64,000 nucleotides of DNA from Rhizodiscina lignyota (lineage: Eukaryota; Ascomycota; Dothideomycetes; Aulographales; Rhizodiscinaceae). Every line of letters begins with the position of its first letter. Positions within the stretch are counted from its first letter, which is position 1. A program made the translations under genes and the position numbers. A model generated the notes under the pieces. The model did no database searches. It was not told where the DNA came from and was given only the letters and a program-made list of their open reading frames with translations. Positions 34,377 to 45,324 of the stretch are shown piece after piece. The stretch is from NCBI GenBank assembly GCA_010015805.1, contig ML978132.1, forward strand, positions 682,001 through 746,000. Direction: 5' to 3'.

Positions 34377-34866
34377 GGTAATTGTAAGATGTATGGGTAA
34401 TGGGCAATGATGAGTCGATTGTTTGAGAAGAAACATCGCTTTGAGTGAACAATGCTCATGTTTATGTATGGTTGAGTCTGGAACTAATTCACTCACTCAG
34501 TTGTACAATTTGTGAAGCCAAGTGCGACCATAGCGTATGCGAAAAGCTGTACACCGTACCGGTTCTCCATTCAACTACTGGGCCCCTGAATCGATGTCAC
34601 CAGAAGAGGACTTCATGAAGCGTTCTTGGAATTTACAAAATGTTCCGCCGAATGGACTATTCTGAATCCAGGCAAGATCGTTTTTACAAAATGTCCCGCC
34701 CTACGGTGGTCGGCCATAGCTGGACTGGCCGACCACCCCTACGGACCATTCTGTACGGAGGTACTATTGATCGTAACGGAATGCTGACAAATGCGATGAA
34801 TTTACACCATCGGAATTTCACTTCGCGAATTCGCATTTGCTATGGCTTATTGCAATGTATTTTGAC
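34377..34866. promoter_or_regulatory. Shared divergent promoter of the SDR and zinc-cluster regulator genes
   Basis: A 490-bp region lies between two head-to-head genes. It contains a perfect inverted repeat at 34705-34737 and a diverged direct repeat (TTTACAAAATGTTCCGCC near 34632 and TTTACAAAATGTCCCGCC near 34683). The inverted repeat holds a CGG-N15-CCG arrangement, the kind of spaced triplet bound by Zn2Cys6 proteins, about 135 bp before the regulator's ATG. That it is an operator is inference. Confidence 0.45.
34705..34737. repeat. Perfect 12-bp inverted repeat with flanking 8-bp direct repeats
   Basis: Arms GGTGGTCGGCCA (34705-34716) and TGGCCGACCACC (34726-34737) are separated by 9 bp. 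The sequence CCCTACGG stands on both sides (34699-34706 and 34737-34744), so 30 bp sit between two copies of an 8-bp direct repeat, the pattern left by a small insertion with target duplication. Confidence 0.8.
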
Positions 34867-36602
34867 ATGTACGAAGGAGATACGCAATCCGTTCTGCGCT
34901 GTGCACAGTGCAATAAACCGTTCAATAAGCGTAAGTTGCTTTTCCAAAGAGATGACATCTGACGTTGATGCTGTACTAACAATGTGGCGTTTTAGAATCC
35001 ACGTTGAAGAGACATGGGTACTATTGCCGGTCTCGAAGAGCTGGTAGTACTATTCGGTCCCGATCGTGTATTTCTTGTGCGAGAGGCAAGGCGCGTTGCG
35101 ATAACAGGTGGCCTGAATGTTCGAGATGCATAACCAAGGCCATCGAGTGTCATTATCCAGCAAACACGCCCAAACCTACAGAGTTACCGGTTGAGCACAA
35201 TGATGAGTCGCCGACCAAACGGCGGAAGTTAGCGACTTCATTGGTAGCAGATTCTCTCAGCTTCGAAATCCGTCAAGAAGCAAGCAGACATGATGATATA
35301 GTTCTCGACAGTCCGCTCGCCACATCAGACCCAGAATTGGCAGATCTACTTAATTGGGATAACCTCGATATCGAGTTTCCCGACTTTTTGAATCCGCAGA
35401 CGAATGACGACACTGTTCAAGACCATTCGTTAAAGCCGCCGTTAATTCGTCACTCGACAACTTGGACCGACAAGATATTTCAAGGACACCAAACCATCTC
35501 TTCTCCCAACATATCGATACCGAAACAACCGACTTCGGCTGTCCGATCGCTTATCCAGCGACCAAAAATGAAGACAGGGACGCAAAGAACCGCCAATCTC
35601 ATGCTCCATACCCTGAAATCTTATCCCTTGATGATGCTGCGCGACAACACCCTCCCACCGTTTATCCATCCGAGTTGGATATCTTCCGATGTCGAGAATC
35701 AGGACATGGAGCCCCTAAACAACTGCATCAGTTTGATGCATATGATCAGAAGTGGGGTCCAGGGCAGTCGAAAGTTGTTCTGGAAAAATGTCCGGCTGGA
35801 GTGTGAACGTTGGTGTGAAGAGGTACGTTGAATGTACAGTTGTTCATGATGAAGACTGACATAGAGCTGATGGATAACTTTAGCATCTGAAGTTAAACAA
35901 ATGGGAGCTACTTGCTGCTCTGCAGGCCCTCTCAATTTACATTCTCATCAGGTTGGATGAAGGCGAGACGGACTACAATAACTCTGATTTTCTATTACTT
36001 ACAGCAGTCACTGTAAATGTACACCCGCAGGTCTTCTCTTACCTTAGCTCTAATGATATAATCTAGGTAATATCTAAACAACTCAGCCGCATGGACATCG
36101 CGCAGTCTCCCAACAACAGGCTCAACATGAACTGGAAAGATTGGATTTTTGAGGACTCAAGCCGAAGGTTAGATCTCTGTCCCTTCTCTTGCAATGAGCT
36201 GAAAGATACTAATCGAAGCAAAGAATATGCGTGATCTATCAAGTCTTGAACATGCTAGTCTATTTCGAACCAGCGGCCTTGTGCGATCTACATTCAACGG
36301 GCCTGATTCTGGCGCCACTACCGGCAAAGAAACAGCTATGGGAAGCATGTGATGAATTTGTATGGAAGGTGGAGAGTGAGAGGGAATCCGGGCTTCAGAC
36401 CGCCTTTGGATTAGCTACAAACGGTGAGCTGGTCAAACTTGAGGAAGGCCAGAACCACCAGCTATATTGTAGTGATGTAATGCTATTGTCTTTGGATCCC
36501 ATGACTCCGTTAAGGAGGAGCACTGCAAATTGGGAGGACTGGTGCTCGGGAATGGATGCGCTTGGTGGGCTTGTTATGCTTGCTGCTTCTCTGATAGTGT
36601 AG
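34867..36602 (+). CDS. Transcription factor with C2H2-like finger plus Zn2Cys6 cluster
   Basis: Five exons (34867-34930, 34996-35822, 35884-36012, 36067-36167, 36224-36602) join in frame to 499 residues; introns are 54-65 nt. The N-terminus has a zinc-finger-like CAQC..STLKRHGYYC unit (C12, C15, H28, C32), immediately followed by a fungal binuclear cluster with C46-X2-C49-X6-C56-X6-C63-X2-C66-X6-C73 and basic residues between (ARGKARCDNRWPECSRC). A nuclear-localisation-like TKRRK follows. The C-terminal half (LQALSIYILIRL, WIFEDSSRRICVIYQVLNML) matches the conserved middle region of this regulator type in filamentous ascomycetes. Such proteins often sit in secondary-metabolism or catabolic loci; the neighbouring SDR is the obvious candidate target, but this is inference. 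Confidence 0.9.
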
Positions 36603-37056
36603 TGTCTTCCAGATGCCAAACCGGCCTTTCCTCGTATGCGTACACCAGGACACAGCCTCACACAAGGCAAGAGCAGTGACTCAGATCCCTCCGATGTCGC
36701 TTCTCTGTCCATCGTTGCTTCCACCGGTAGCGACTGTCCTCTTTCCATTATTGACGCCTGAGAAGGAAACCGAGATGCAGGGACATCATGAAGTTAGGCA
36801 TATAAGACATTCCCACACTTTCTAGTTCTATTGTTTATCTCTGATTTTCGCATACATGGCATATCCATATCGCACAGTTCTTCTTCTGCTTTGTGCGGCA
36901 ACAAATGATCAGACTCGATACCGCAGATGAACCTTGGACGAGCACCCCCACGAAGGACCACACAGAAGTCAACGGCATTTGTGTCGCAATACTCAGATAT
37001 TCGGAGACTACATTGTCCATGAGGCACAAAGCTGCACTGTGTTGCTATTCCAAGCT
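36603..37056. other. Intergenic
   Basis: About 450 bp between two plus-strand genes. The open frame of the next gene extends upstream to 36934 but without an ATG, so this part is treated as leader. No other signal. Confidence 0.4.
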
Positions 37057-38010
37057 ATGGATGTCAATGTCGTGGTTGTGTGGACGCCTTCCAGATCAGA
37101 TCATATCCTCATGAGATCTGACCCCATGGAGGCAACATATCATAACGACAATGAGGACGAGCAAATTCCATATCCCACCACTCCTCCAAACAAAGCCGAT
37201 GTACACGTCACACCTCTCGGCACTTCCTATCCGAGTGCGTCCACCGATTCCGGTGTGTTTGTCACGGGCTCTTCAGTTCCACCCAGCAATTCCCACTGGG
37301 ATGAGGCAAGTCGTAACGAGTTTCTCTGGCTTGTCGATTGCAACGGAGATATCATAACGGACTTCATAGTCCAAATCAACAGTCTCCTGGCTTCCAAAGC
37401 TTGGGTTGACAAGAGGCTAGGCTATCCCCATAGCCCCGGAACCCTCCTTGCAGCAAAGGACAGCTCAATATTTTCCAAGGCAGAGAATTTGCAGCGCTTC
37501 TTCAAAGATTTCAAGCCGGAAGGAAACCAAACGGCGGATCCGCACCGCAAGGAAGGCCCTCAGCAACTCCCGATAGATTCTCCTGAGGCCATACTTGCTT
37601 GGAGCAACAGATACTTTGGAAAATTTCCATCAAACGAAATATGTATGGACCGGAGGCTCCTGCCATGCGAAAAGGCCTTGTCCCGGATGGAACTGAATGG
37701 CATCAAGCGTCTCATGGTGGAATCTGACAACGACCTTACGAAGCTCGACAATCGCCTCGCCAGACTCAACCAGCATGCACGGCATTCCGTGCGCAACATA
37801 GGAGCACAGTACTTTCGACAGGATTGGCTTTGTACCCTCGAAGCTATGCGGTCGGATCTAGAAGAATTGCAAAGGAACGTGAAGTCAGCGGTTCAGAATT
37901 TCGAGGTCGTACTGGCAGCCATTCAGCAAATGCGCGAGGAGGACAGAGTTTGGTTCTCTCTGAGTTATTTGACTTCGATCCCTGTACACAAATTTTTGTC
38001 ATCAGTATGA
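37057..38010 (+). CDS. Hypothetical protein, single exon
   Basis: A frame of 317 residues if begun at the ATG at 37057; later ATGs at 37111 and 37126 (MEATYHNDNEDEQ) are equally possible. The family is not recognised. The N-terminal 100 residues look disordered and acidic with a Pro/Thr/Ser-rich stretch (YPTTPPNKADVHVTPLGTSY); the rest is helical, with heptad-like segments near the C-terminus (DLTKLDNRLARLNQH and EAMRSDLEELQRNVKSAVQNF) that suggest a coiled coil. No signal peptide or membrane segment is present. The length of the frame and its sensible composition support coding, but there is no intron or domain to confirm it. Confidence 0.55.
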   Translation: MDVNVVVVWTPSRSDHILMRSDPMEATYHNDNEDEQIPYPTTPPNKADVHVTPLGTSYPSASTDSGVFVTGSSVPPSNSHWDEASRNEFLWLVDCNGDIITDFIVQINSLLASKAWVDKRLGYPHSPGTLLAAKDSSIFSKAENLQRFFKDFKPEGNQTADPHRKEGPQQLPIDSPEAILAWSNRYFGKFPSNEICMDRRLLPCEKALSRMELNGIKRLMVESDNDLTKLDNRLARLNQHARHSVRNIGAQYFRQDWLCTLEAMRSDLEELQRNVKSAVQNFEVVLAAIQQMREEDRVWFSLSYLTSIPVHKFLSSV

Positions 38011-39533
38011 AGGGGACGGAGAGTCAATGAAGGATACCTTGCTCGATGTATCCTATCTTTAGTGTATAAGCTTTTCAGAATACAGAGTTGATCAACTGTG
38101 GCGTTCGAAGGAGCTGGTTTCGCTTGAGCGAATAAGACGTGCAACGACATTTCACTTCCGCGACAATAAGAAGCAAACCTTCCAAGGCAAGTTTAGTAAG
38201 CCACTCGTAGAGAACCTCGAATAAACTCACTAACACGCGGAAGCACCTTGTAAACACTGAAGGCAACTGTAATAGAGTGGATGAGTGTTCGCTCCTTCGT
38301 AGGTGGGACACCGAAGTCCATGTCACGCAGCTGAATGCCCCAACACCCTACCGGTTACCGCTTGCGGAAACTCGAATTACGCTGTAACGAGAACTGGATT
38401 GTCGTTCGAGACCAATTCAGTTGTCGATCCAGAAGCACCCCATGTTCATGCAGATATCCTGCCCGCTCGGCAACGCACTCCGACGAATCCCCACTATCCT
38501 ACGTGCTTGTGCCGAAGGAGAAACCGAATCTGACGTGTCTTATCGCCCCTTTTGAGCCTTTCAACAACTTCTCAAATTCCATTTCGCTTTCATAGTTCCT
38601 TCACACTGCAGTGGTACCTGTGGAGCAGCAGCTGAAATCTATCCACTGAGTCTCCAGTGGCCGAACAAGAAGCTCTGGCGCCGCAATTTCACGGCAAGTT
38701 GCAGCTGTCTGTACCCGCCTCGCCTCGAGTCTCCGGTCTTCCGCTACGCCTCCCTGTGGGCTCGATAGTTACGCTGCTGTGATCTATTCCATTCTGTCCA
38801 GCAATCAATGTTGTCACTTCTTAGCTCTCCTTTCTGCACGAATGACACTGGCGTTGGCTTCTGTGAGCGACATGACTACGGCAGAGAGCTAGACCTCAGA
38901 GCCGCGGCAGACACAGAGCAAAGAAGCGCCGTGTCACAAAACTAAGGCATATGCAGGTTCGACGCATATCCACGGATCCGGGTTTGCCAAAGCCATGGCC
39001 ATCGCTGCTCGCGCATACAGCCTTGTCTCCTCCCTCCACTTGTCTGCACAGACACCTCAGCCCGACCGACGCAGAATGACACTCTGTACAACCACAGCTC
39101 GCGTAGTAGAGCCAATGGCCCGCAACTCCGTCCGATTCAATCTTCCATTTCTTTTTTGGGTCCCTTTCGGACACTGCCGATCGTCTCATCCTACCTTTTC
39201 TCGCTTTCGCATTATGCGCAACTGACGTCTCGCCGCTTCCTCACACACGAGCATGAACTGATCCCGCGCCCACCAAGGCTCCCTCACTCACTTGCGGTCC
39301 TACGCACTTGACCAGATGCAAGCCACATGCGAGAGAGAACGGCCGGGCTGTCTTCGAAAATATTAGTGCATACGTAGATCTCGATTTCTCCTGTCTCTCC
39401 ACGCTCGGGTCATTTAATCTTTTCATTTGGAGCGATGCATTTCTCTTGCTCGAGACCGATGCCCTAATGTCTTCGAGAAGCTGTCATTCTTATTTCACGA
39501 TACCCCCTTCTTCTTTGCTGGATTGCTTGTGGC
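38011..39533. other. Intergenic upstream of membrane-protein gene
   Basis: About 1.5 kb. The part from 39.2 to 39.5 kb is pyrimidine-rich and probably holds the leader of the following gene. Short frames of about 100 codons on both strands around 38.9-39.2 kb overlap each other and show no domain. No RNA gene or repeat recognised. Confidence 0.45.
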
Positions 39534-40955
39534 ATGTGTCTGTCATTTCCTGCAAGGTCTTCGATTTCATCTATTCTTACGGCACGTTTCTTTTGGCAAA
39601 CAACTCTCGCCGCCCCGGGTCAAAGCTCTAGAGCCATCTCCTCGACTCTACCCGTCGTGGCACGTCATAATGTCACTCCACTCTCAACGGACGCCCGCAG
39701 TGTCTCGGTGACAAGCAGCAGCGGCGAAGCCTCTATTCTCTACAGCGACGGAACGTTCCCGCGCACGGTGTACACATTGATATGCCTGCTCTGCCTCATA
39801 CTATTGTGTGCTCTATTTGGCACGACATTTGCACTCCTGCCTATCTTTCACGCTTAATTAACAAGACCAGGTCAACGAGCGCGCTCCCTCCTGCGACGCA
39901 ATCCACCATTCATCCGCATCCTCGTCACACTGCTGTACGTGTTCGCCGCCCTTCTCATTCTCTCCGCATCGACACTCTACTTCGGCATCACACTCTCCAC
40001 GCTACCGGCCTGTCATGCAACAATCATCGTCTGCCTCATCTTCTACGTCGGCTCGAAAGTGGTCATGTACCTCTTCCTCGTCGAGCGTGCACACGCCCTG
40101 CGCGCCCCGTACCTGCGCCGCCTGCATGATTGGATGTGGCTGGGGATGATGTTTGTGGTCATCACAGGCTTCGGGACCATCGCTGGCGCCGCATTCGCTT
40201 GGCCAATTGCGGAAGTCGGAGGTAAAGCCATTTCCAGCGATATACCTCCCGCCGCAGATGGCAGGTGCAGGATCGGAATTCCCCTCAAGGTCACCGTTCC
40301 GCTCTTGACATACGACATCTTCATCAACATTGCGCTCACGGGGGTCTTCCTATGGCTTCTCACGCCGCTTGTGAGCTTCAGCGCGCGAGCCACATCGATG
40401 TCGCCGGCGTCGAATACTACAACTGCGTCTCAGCAACTACATTGGATGTCTCGACTGTCGTCCATTCTGGCGTCTGTTCTCTCTCGGGATAACTCAGGGT
40501 CGCCAACGATACTTCCTTTGTCGAGCACTCCTGCAACTCCGAGCATTGACACAGCCATGATGACGGAGATGAATTATAATGTCGTATCGACTCGGCCAGC
40601 GGGTGCGACAAGCATCGAGAAGTTGGTCGCGAAGAGCCTGATTGGTGCAGTTCTGGTGCTATTCCCGACGGTGGTGAATCTGGTGCTGCTGTACCATTTC
40701 AAAGGCAGGGAGTTTGGGTGGCTTTGCCTGAGTATTTGCACGTTGGATGGTAAGAGTATCACGCCCTGATTGAACAGAAATGGTTTCAATGTGTAGGATC
40801 TGATGGCTAATGCTTTCTACGCAGTCACATGGGCGGTCTCCGTGGTGCACTGGCTCACAGTCGACCCGATGGAGATGGAAGGCCAACACCCTTCCGCAGT
40901 GTTGCCACGGAGCACGGCGAGGAGTGGCGAACAGGGCGCAGGAGTAGTGCTTTGA
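39534..40955 (+). CDS. Seven-TM-type fungal integral membrane protein
   Basis: The family of multi-pass proteins with the conserved loop KVVMYLFLVERAHALRAPY is common in filamentous ascomycetes and has no assigned function. The likely structure is 39534-39807, 39871-40749 and 40825-40955. The second intron (75 nt, GTAAGA..TACGCAG) is clear and joins CTLD to VTWAVSVVHWLTVDP. The first is less certain: without splicing the same frame runs through a TAA at 39855-39857 in HA*LTRPGQRARSLLRRN, whereas removing 39808-39870 (63 nt, weak GTGCTC donor, good TTAATTAACAAGACCAG end) keeps the frame but shortens the first hydrophobic helix. About seven hydrophobic segments follow, with a Ser/Thr-rich cytosolic loop (residues of about 200-270). 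Start at 39534 is provisional. Confidence 0.72.
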
Positions 40956-41084
40956 AACGTTGTAGATGTGCCGTTTTATTGGAGCTGCTTCCACAATCTT
41001 AACCTAAGCCCTTGGGTATCTTCGATTATTTACTCCAATGGCCCACTTGAATACAATTGAGAGTCATTGCGATTCATGAGTCCT

Positions 41085-41769
41085 TCACGATTCCGATGCC
41101 GTCCCGTCGACCGAATCATCTTCTTCCAGTATTGTACTTGACTGTAGGCCCTGTCGTCCTGCTCTTCCACGTCTCGGTGACAACGGCGAGCTTGGAGCCG
41201 GCACATCTGGAATGGGACCAGCTCTCCGAGCAGGCCCAACGCTCCTCCTGGTTGTCTGCCGCGAGGCACGGTAGCTGGAAACTGTCCGAAGCGGTTTTCG
41301 TGGCGGCATTGGCGGGTCGTCTTCAGGCGATAGTCCCAGTGCAGCGAGCATGCCCCTTGAGACGAAGTGCAGAATAACGCCGGTGACGAGGCCGATGATG
41401 ATAGCTATGCCGAAAAAGATGTAGACTGCCTGTAGGTATTGTCAAAGTGTCGGTCGAATCGGACACGAGGGGATGATTTGCAGGTTTGTTGATTTGATGT
41501 CACGTGAATGCGATTCTGATGGGATAATGTACCTCGAGCTTCACAATGAGTTTGATTGGAAGAGAAGCTAGGTAGCCAACGAACGCGCCAATGTAGGTAA
41601 TTGGCAGAAGGACGAATTGAAGAGCATTCCAGATGGGTTTGGCGATGGAGAGGACAAGAAGGAAGAGGATGTAGAGCACTTTGACGACCGCGTATCCAAT
41701 ATAGGAAAGAAGCGTCAAGGTCGCGTCGACAACGGAGGCTGCATCCGCGGCCACGTTGGCCGACTCCAT
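41085..41769 (-). CDS. Small conserved integral membrane protein
   Basis: Two exons (41769-41533 and 41429-41085) join across a 103-nt intron (GTACAT..CCTACAG) to 193 residues. The N-terminal half is almost entirely hydrophobic, with about three membrane segments (YAVVKVLYILFLLVLSIAK, LQFVLLPITYIGAFVGYL, and AVYIFFGIAIIIGLVTGVIL after the splice). The C-terminal 85 residues are polar, Arg/Ser/Pro-rich and end in an acidic patch (EEDDSVDG). I do not recognise a named family, though the smooth helix pattern across the exon junction supports the model. It lies tail-to-tail with the preceding membrane-protein gene and head-to-head with the AMPK beta gene. Confidence 0.78.
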
Positions 41770-42084
41770 CGTTTTTGGCGTGTCTATGTGTGATTGCGGC
41801 GCGGCTCAAGAGATTGGCAGAATTCAAAAGGCATTGGAGTTGTTGTGTTGTGTTGAGATTGCTGGAGAGTAGTGACTTCCTCCTCCCCCTGGCGCCCAAG
41901 CGGAGCCGAAGCTCGCGCACCTATTTTAACTCGCAGCGCGGAACCTTTGCCCTGCACGAACTGCACGCACGACAGCAACGTCACCTCACCTCCCCCCTCT
42001 CCTCCTATCCTTTACCTCTCCCTTCCCTTCCCTCCCCTATCAGCCTCTCCTCCTTACTTCCGCCCTTCGGGGGCCCGCGCAGAA
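41770..42084. promoter_or_regulatory. Divergent promoter between small membrane protein and AMPK beta genes
   Basis: A 315-bp region separates two start codons on opposite strands, so both promoters must share it. The plus-strand side is strongly CT-rich (41985-42060), as is usual just upstream of fungal transcription starts. No specific site was recognised. Confidence 0.5.
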
Positions 42085-44201
42085 ATGGGGAACACTCAGT
42101 CCCGTTCGAGTGCCCCGCACTCGCCAGCGCAAGCAGCTCCACACCACAGCGCCTCGACATCCTCACAAGCACATGCCAGGGACTCGCAAACAGGCACCCA
42201 GAAGAGGGAGCCTCGTCGCCGCGAGAGCCTGCAAGCCCTCCAGTCTGGAATCGTGGGAGGCTCCGGCAAGGCGGCGCCTGTGGCACCTACGGCGAGCTTA
42301 GCCAGTGCGACCGGGACCGCCGAGTATAAATCGCATTCCAGCGGCGCTGGTGCGCGCGTGACTGCTCCAACGCCTGCGCAGAGCGCGACGACGAAGCCGG
42401 CTAGTATACAAAGTAACAAGAGCGGCCACCAGGGAACGAACACGCCGCATCTCAAGCCTACCGACGCGATTGCTGAGGAGAACACGATGGGCAACGATAA
42501 CAGCAAGCAGACTGCGTCATCCTCGCCATTGAGGGTGGGCGGCGAGAAAGATGCTGCGACAGCACCGATTCCAGCACAACAGGCGCCTCATGAGCCTGTT
42601 GGCCCGATGGATGTGCCAGCTTCAGCTATCGCAGAAGGCGTTGACGACTCTCCCATCTCGCCTGACCAATCCTATTCACTCCCTCCGAACTCGAACTTCT
42701 CGCGACCACCACGCCTACCCTTGCCTATCGAGCAAGAAGACTACACCCCCGGATCGCCTATAATCTCTTCTGCCGATCTCACAGAGCCGGTCGAGCCCGT
42801 TGATGGCGATGCTGAGGGAGTGACGAGGTCACGTTCGACGTTGAGCAGGCTGACAATGGACGAGGATGAGCCGGAAGATGACAATCAAGATGGCGGTTTG
42901 GTGGGAGAAGCAATTGGACCTGCAGTGCCAACGGTCATTGAATGGAGGCAAAGCGGCGAGAAGGTCTACGTGACCGGCACCTTTGCGGCGTGGGACCGTA
43001 AATACCGCCTCTACAAGGAGTAAGTATACTTCCTCGAGCTTGACTTGAGACCTTTCACGGACGGCTCGGGCGGCAGTGGTGTCTCGGGTGTGCTTGCTGA
43101 AGGTTGGCAACGAGCTGCAGCCATCCGATACACTTGCCCGTCTCTGCTATGTTACTTGCTCCCTCGTTGTGTCTACCCGCTTTTGCTCTGCATGATCCTG
43201 CCTCTGCGAATTTGAGCACAAACTCAACAAATTACGATGCTTGCCATGATCTTGGCCGCGTCGCTGTCAACTTCCCCCCCGCGTGTTTGCATCGCTCCTG
43301 CAGTGTGTTCATGGCTGACTCTGATAATCACAGTGGTCCGAGCAAGCATAAAGATGCGCTTTCCGCTACCATCAATCTCCAACCTGGCACACATCATCTC
43401 AAATTCATCGTGGATGGCGACATGCGTCTATCCGACGAGTTACCGACTGCAGTCGACTTTACCAACATTCTCGTCAACTATATCGAGGTCTCTCCAGATG
43501 ACCGCCCAGTTCCCGTGTCGGCGCACACAGCGACTGGTGCTCCTGTCATCCCGCCTGGCCAGACTGAGCCGATCGATATCAAGCCTTTGCCTGGTGCCGC
43601 TGGCAATGCGGGAGCTTCTGTGAAAGGCCCGCCGAAGAAACCGCAGTACAGAATCCCGCCGAACATTCGTCCGCCTCAAGTCCTTCCTCCGACCCCAGAG
43701 CTTGTCACTGTTCACGACCAAGAGCGTCCATCTTCTCAACAACAGCATACACCTTCGCAGCCACAGGCTCAACCGAAGACACCCGCGCTGCCGAAAGACA
43801 GTCGTATTCCCACAAAGTACTACCACAACGTCGTTCCCAAGTACCTGCTCGACCTCGATGATGCAGATGGCTCCACTGCTCAGCGCCGCGCAATGGCTGT
43901 GTCAGAGACGCTTCCTGCTCCTCCATCGCTGCCACTCTTCTTGTCCAAGTCCGTCTTGAACGGTGCAATGCCAATGAAGGACGACGCGAGCGTGCTGATC
44001 ATGCCGAACCACACGGTGCTCAATCATCTCGCCACGAGTAGCATTAGGCAGGGCGTGCTGGCGACAAGTGCAACGACAAGATACAAGCAGAAGGCAAGTT
44101 GAATAATCTCTTCCAGAATCCGTCTTTCAATTGTATTACTAACCTACAGCCAGTTCCTAACCACGATTCTGTACAAGCCGACCAAAGACGTCGGCGACTG
44201 A
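42085..44201 (+). CDS. AMPK/SNF1 complex beta subunit (Sip/Gal83 type)
   Basis: Three exons (42085-43019, 43334-44093, 44154-44201) give 580 residues. The protein scaffolds the SNF1 kinase that responds to glucose limitation. The N-terminus MGNTQSRSS fits N-myristoylation, and a second MGNDNSKQ occurs at residue 135. A CBM48 glycogen-binding domain spans the first intron (VIEWRQSGEKVYVTGTFAAW to LQPGTHHLKFIVDG). The C-terminal alpha/gamma-binding domain contains IPTKYYHNVVPKYLLDLDDAD and LPAPPSLPLFLSKSVLN, and ends FLTTILYKPTKDVGD. The first intron is long for this window (314 nt, GTAAGT..TCACAG). The second intron (44094-44153) begins with GC rather than GT (AAG|GCAAGT), and the in-frame reading requires it. 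The long disordered N-terminus (about 280 residues) is typical of fungal forms. Confidence 0.95.
44094..44153 (+). other. GC-AG intron in the AMPK beta gene
   Basis: The donor reads AAG|GCAAGT and the acceptor ACCTACAGCCAG|TTC, with TACTAAC as an excellent branch site. Only this boundary pair connects RYKQK to the conserved FLTTILYKPT end of the protein. Confidence 0.85.
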
Positions 44202-45324
44202 GCCGCGCGCTCGCAAGGCTTCCTAACATCCCCGCATGGAAGCGCTTTGACTACATGCGTGACGAGGAAGAGTCCATTGGTCTTGATCTTGATATATGCT
44301 GCAATATGCAGTATGCAGCGGAGCTTTTTGACATGAAGGAGCTGGAGCACACCAAGTGGCGGGTGCCCCTGGAGGGCTGTCGTGCGACGAAGTGGTTCTG
44401 CAAGTACAATTTGCCGGAGGGTATTGAGAGGTTTGAGGCACGCGGACTGTTAGCTGCATGGCGGTGAGATTTGGTTACGCGCCCTTTCGGGTGATTGGAT
44501 AAAAGGGAGCAAGGGGCTCCCACGAGCATGAGGTTGCTCTTTCGATTCTTGTTTAATAGTTTGAGGGACAGGGAAATTGGTGAAATTGATGGTGATTGTG
44601 CAAATTTGAATATTTCTCTTGAAGAGGGGTGAATGAATTGATGCACGAGCTTGCAGTGGCCCCGTAACAGACCTTCCACGATTATATTGTCAATGGCTCA
44701 GAGTAAACTCGGCCCGAAAAAAGCCCCTATCTCCTCGACCGTTTTATCACTCCCAAGCAGATATTCAAAAGCTTTAATGACTCTAATTTCGCCTGGAGAA
44801 GAGTTGACTTGATGTTCTCACTTCCGACTCGATACACACAGCTCTTAGACGATGGTATCATTCAAGAGATAGCATGAAGCTTGGATGTTCAGGTGATCTT
44901 GAAGCCTCATCCTGCCGACCGTGAGGAGAACGACTACTACTCCGGAACTTCAAGTCTCCCACCAGGCCCACAAGATATGCACAGGTCTCTACTAACGGTC
45001 TCATACTCAGTGAAGTGCAAATCCCATTAATATCGAGACATTACAGCCTCGTCGTGCTGGGCGTTTATGCCGCGTCCCTGGTCTGATAAGGTGAGGCTGT
45101 GCGGCCGCCGCGGCTGTGCCAATCATTGTTGCCTTAAGAGAAGTCCATCTGGCTTCATCGATCAACTCAGGCGGCAAGTAAGTACAATTGAATTTGTATT
45201 TCAAAACATTCCGAAAGCTTCTTTTTAAATGGTTTGAGAGCGAATGCTCCAATCACGACAAGCCATTCTTCCATCCACTTTACATCTCGTCCTAGCATGC
45301 AAACGCTCATAACCACATTTCACA
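44202..45324. other. Intergenic
   Basis: About 1.1 kb between two plus-strand genes. The frames seen here are short or antisense continuations with no domain. Nothing recognisable. Confidence 0.45.
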
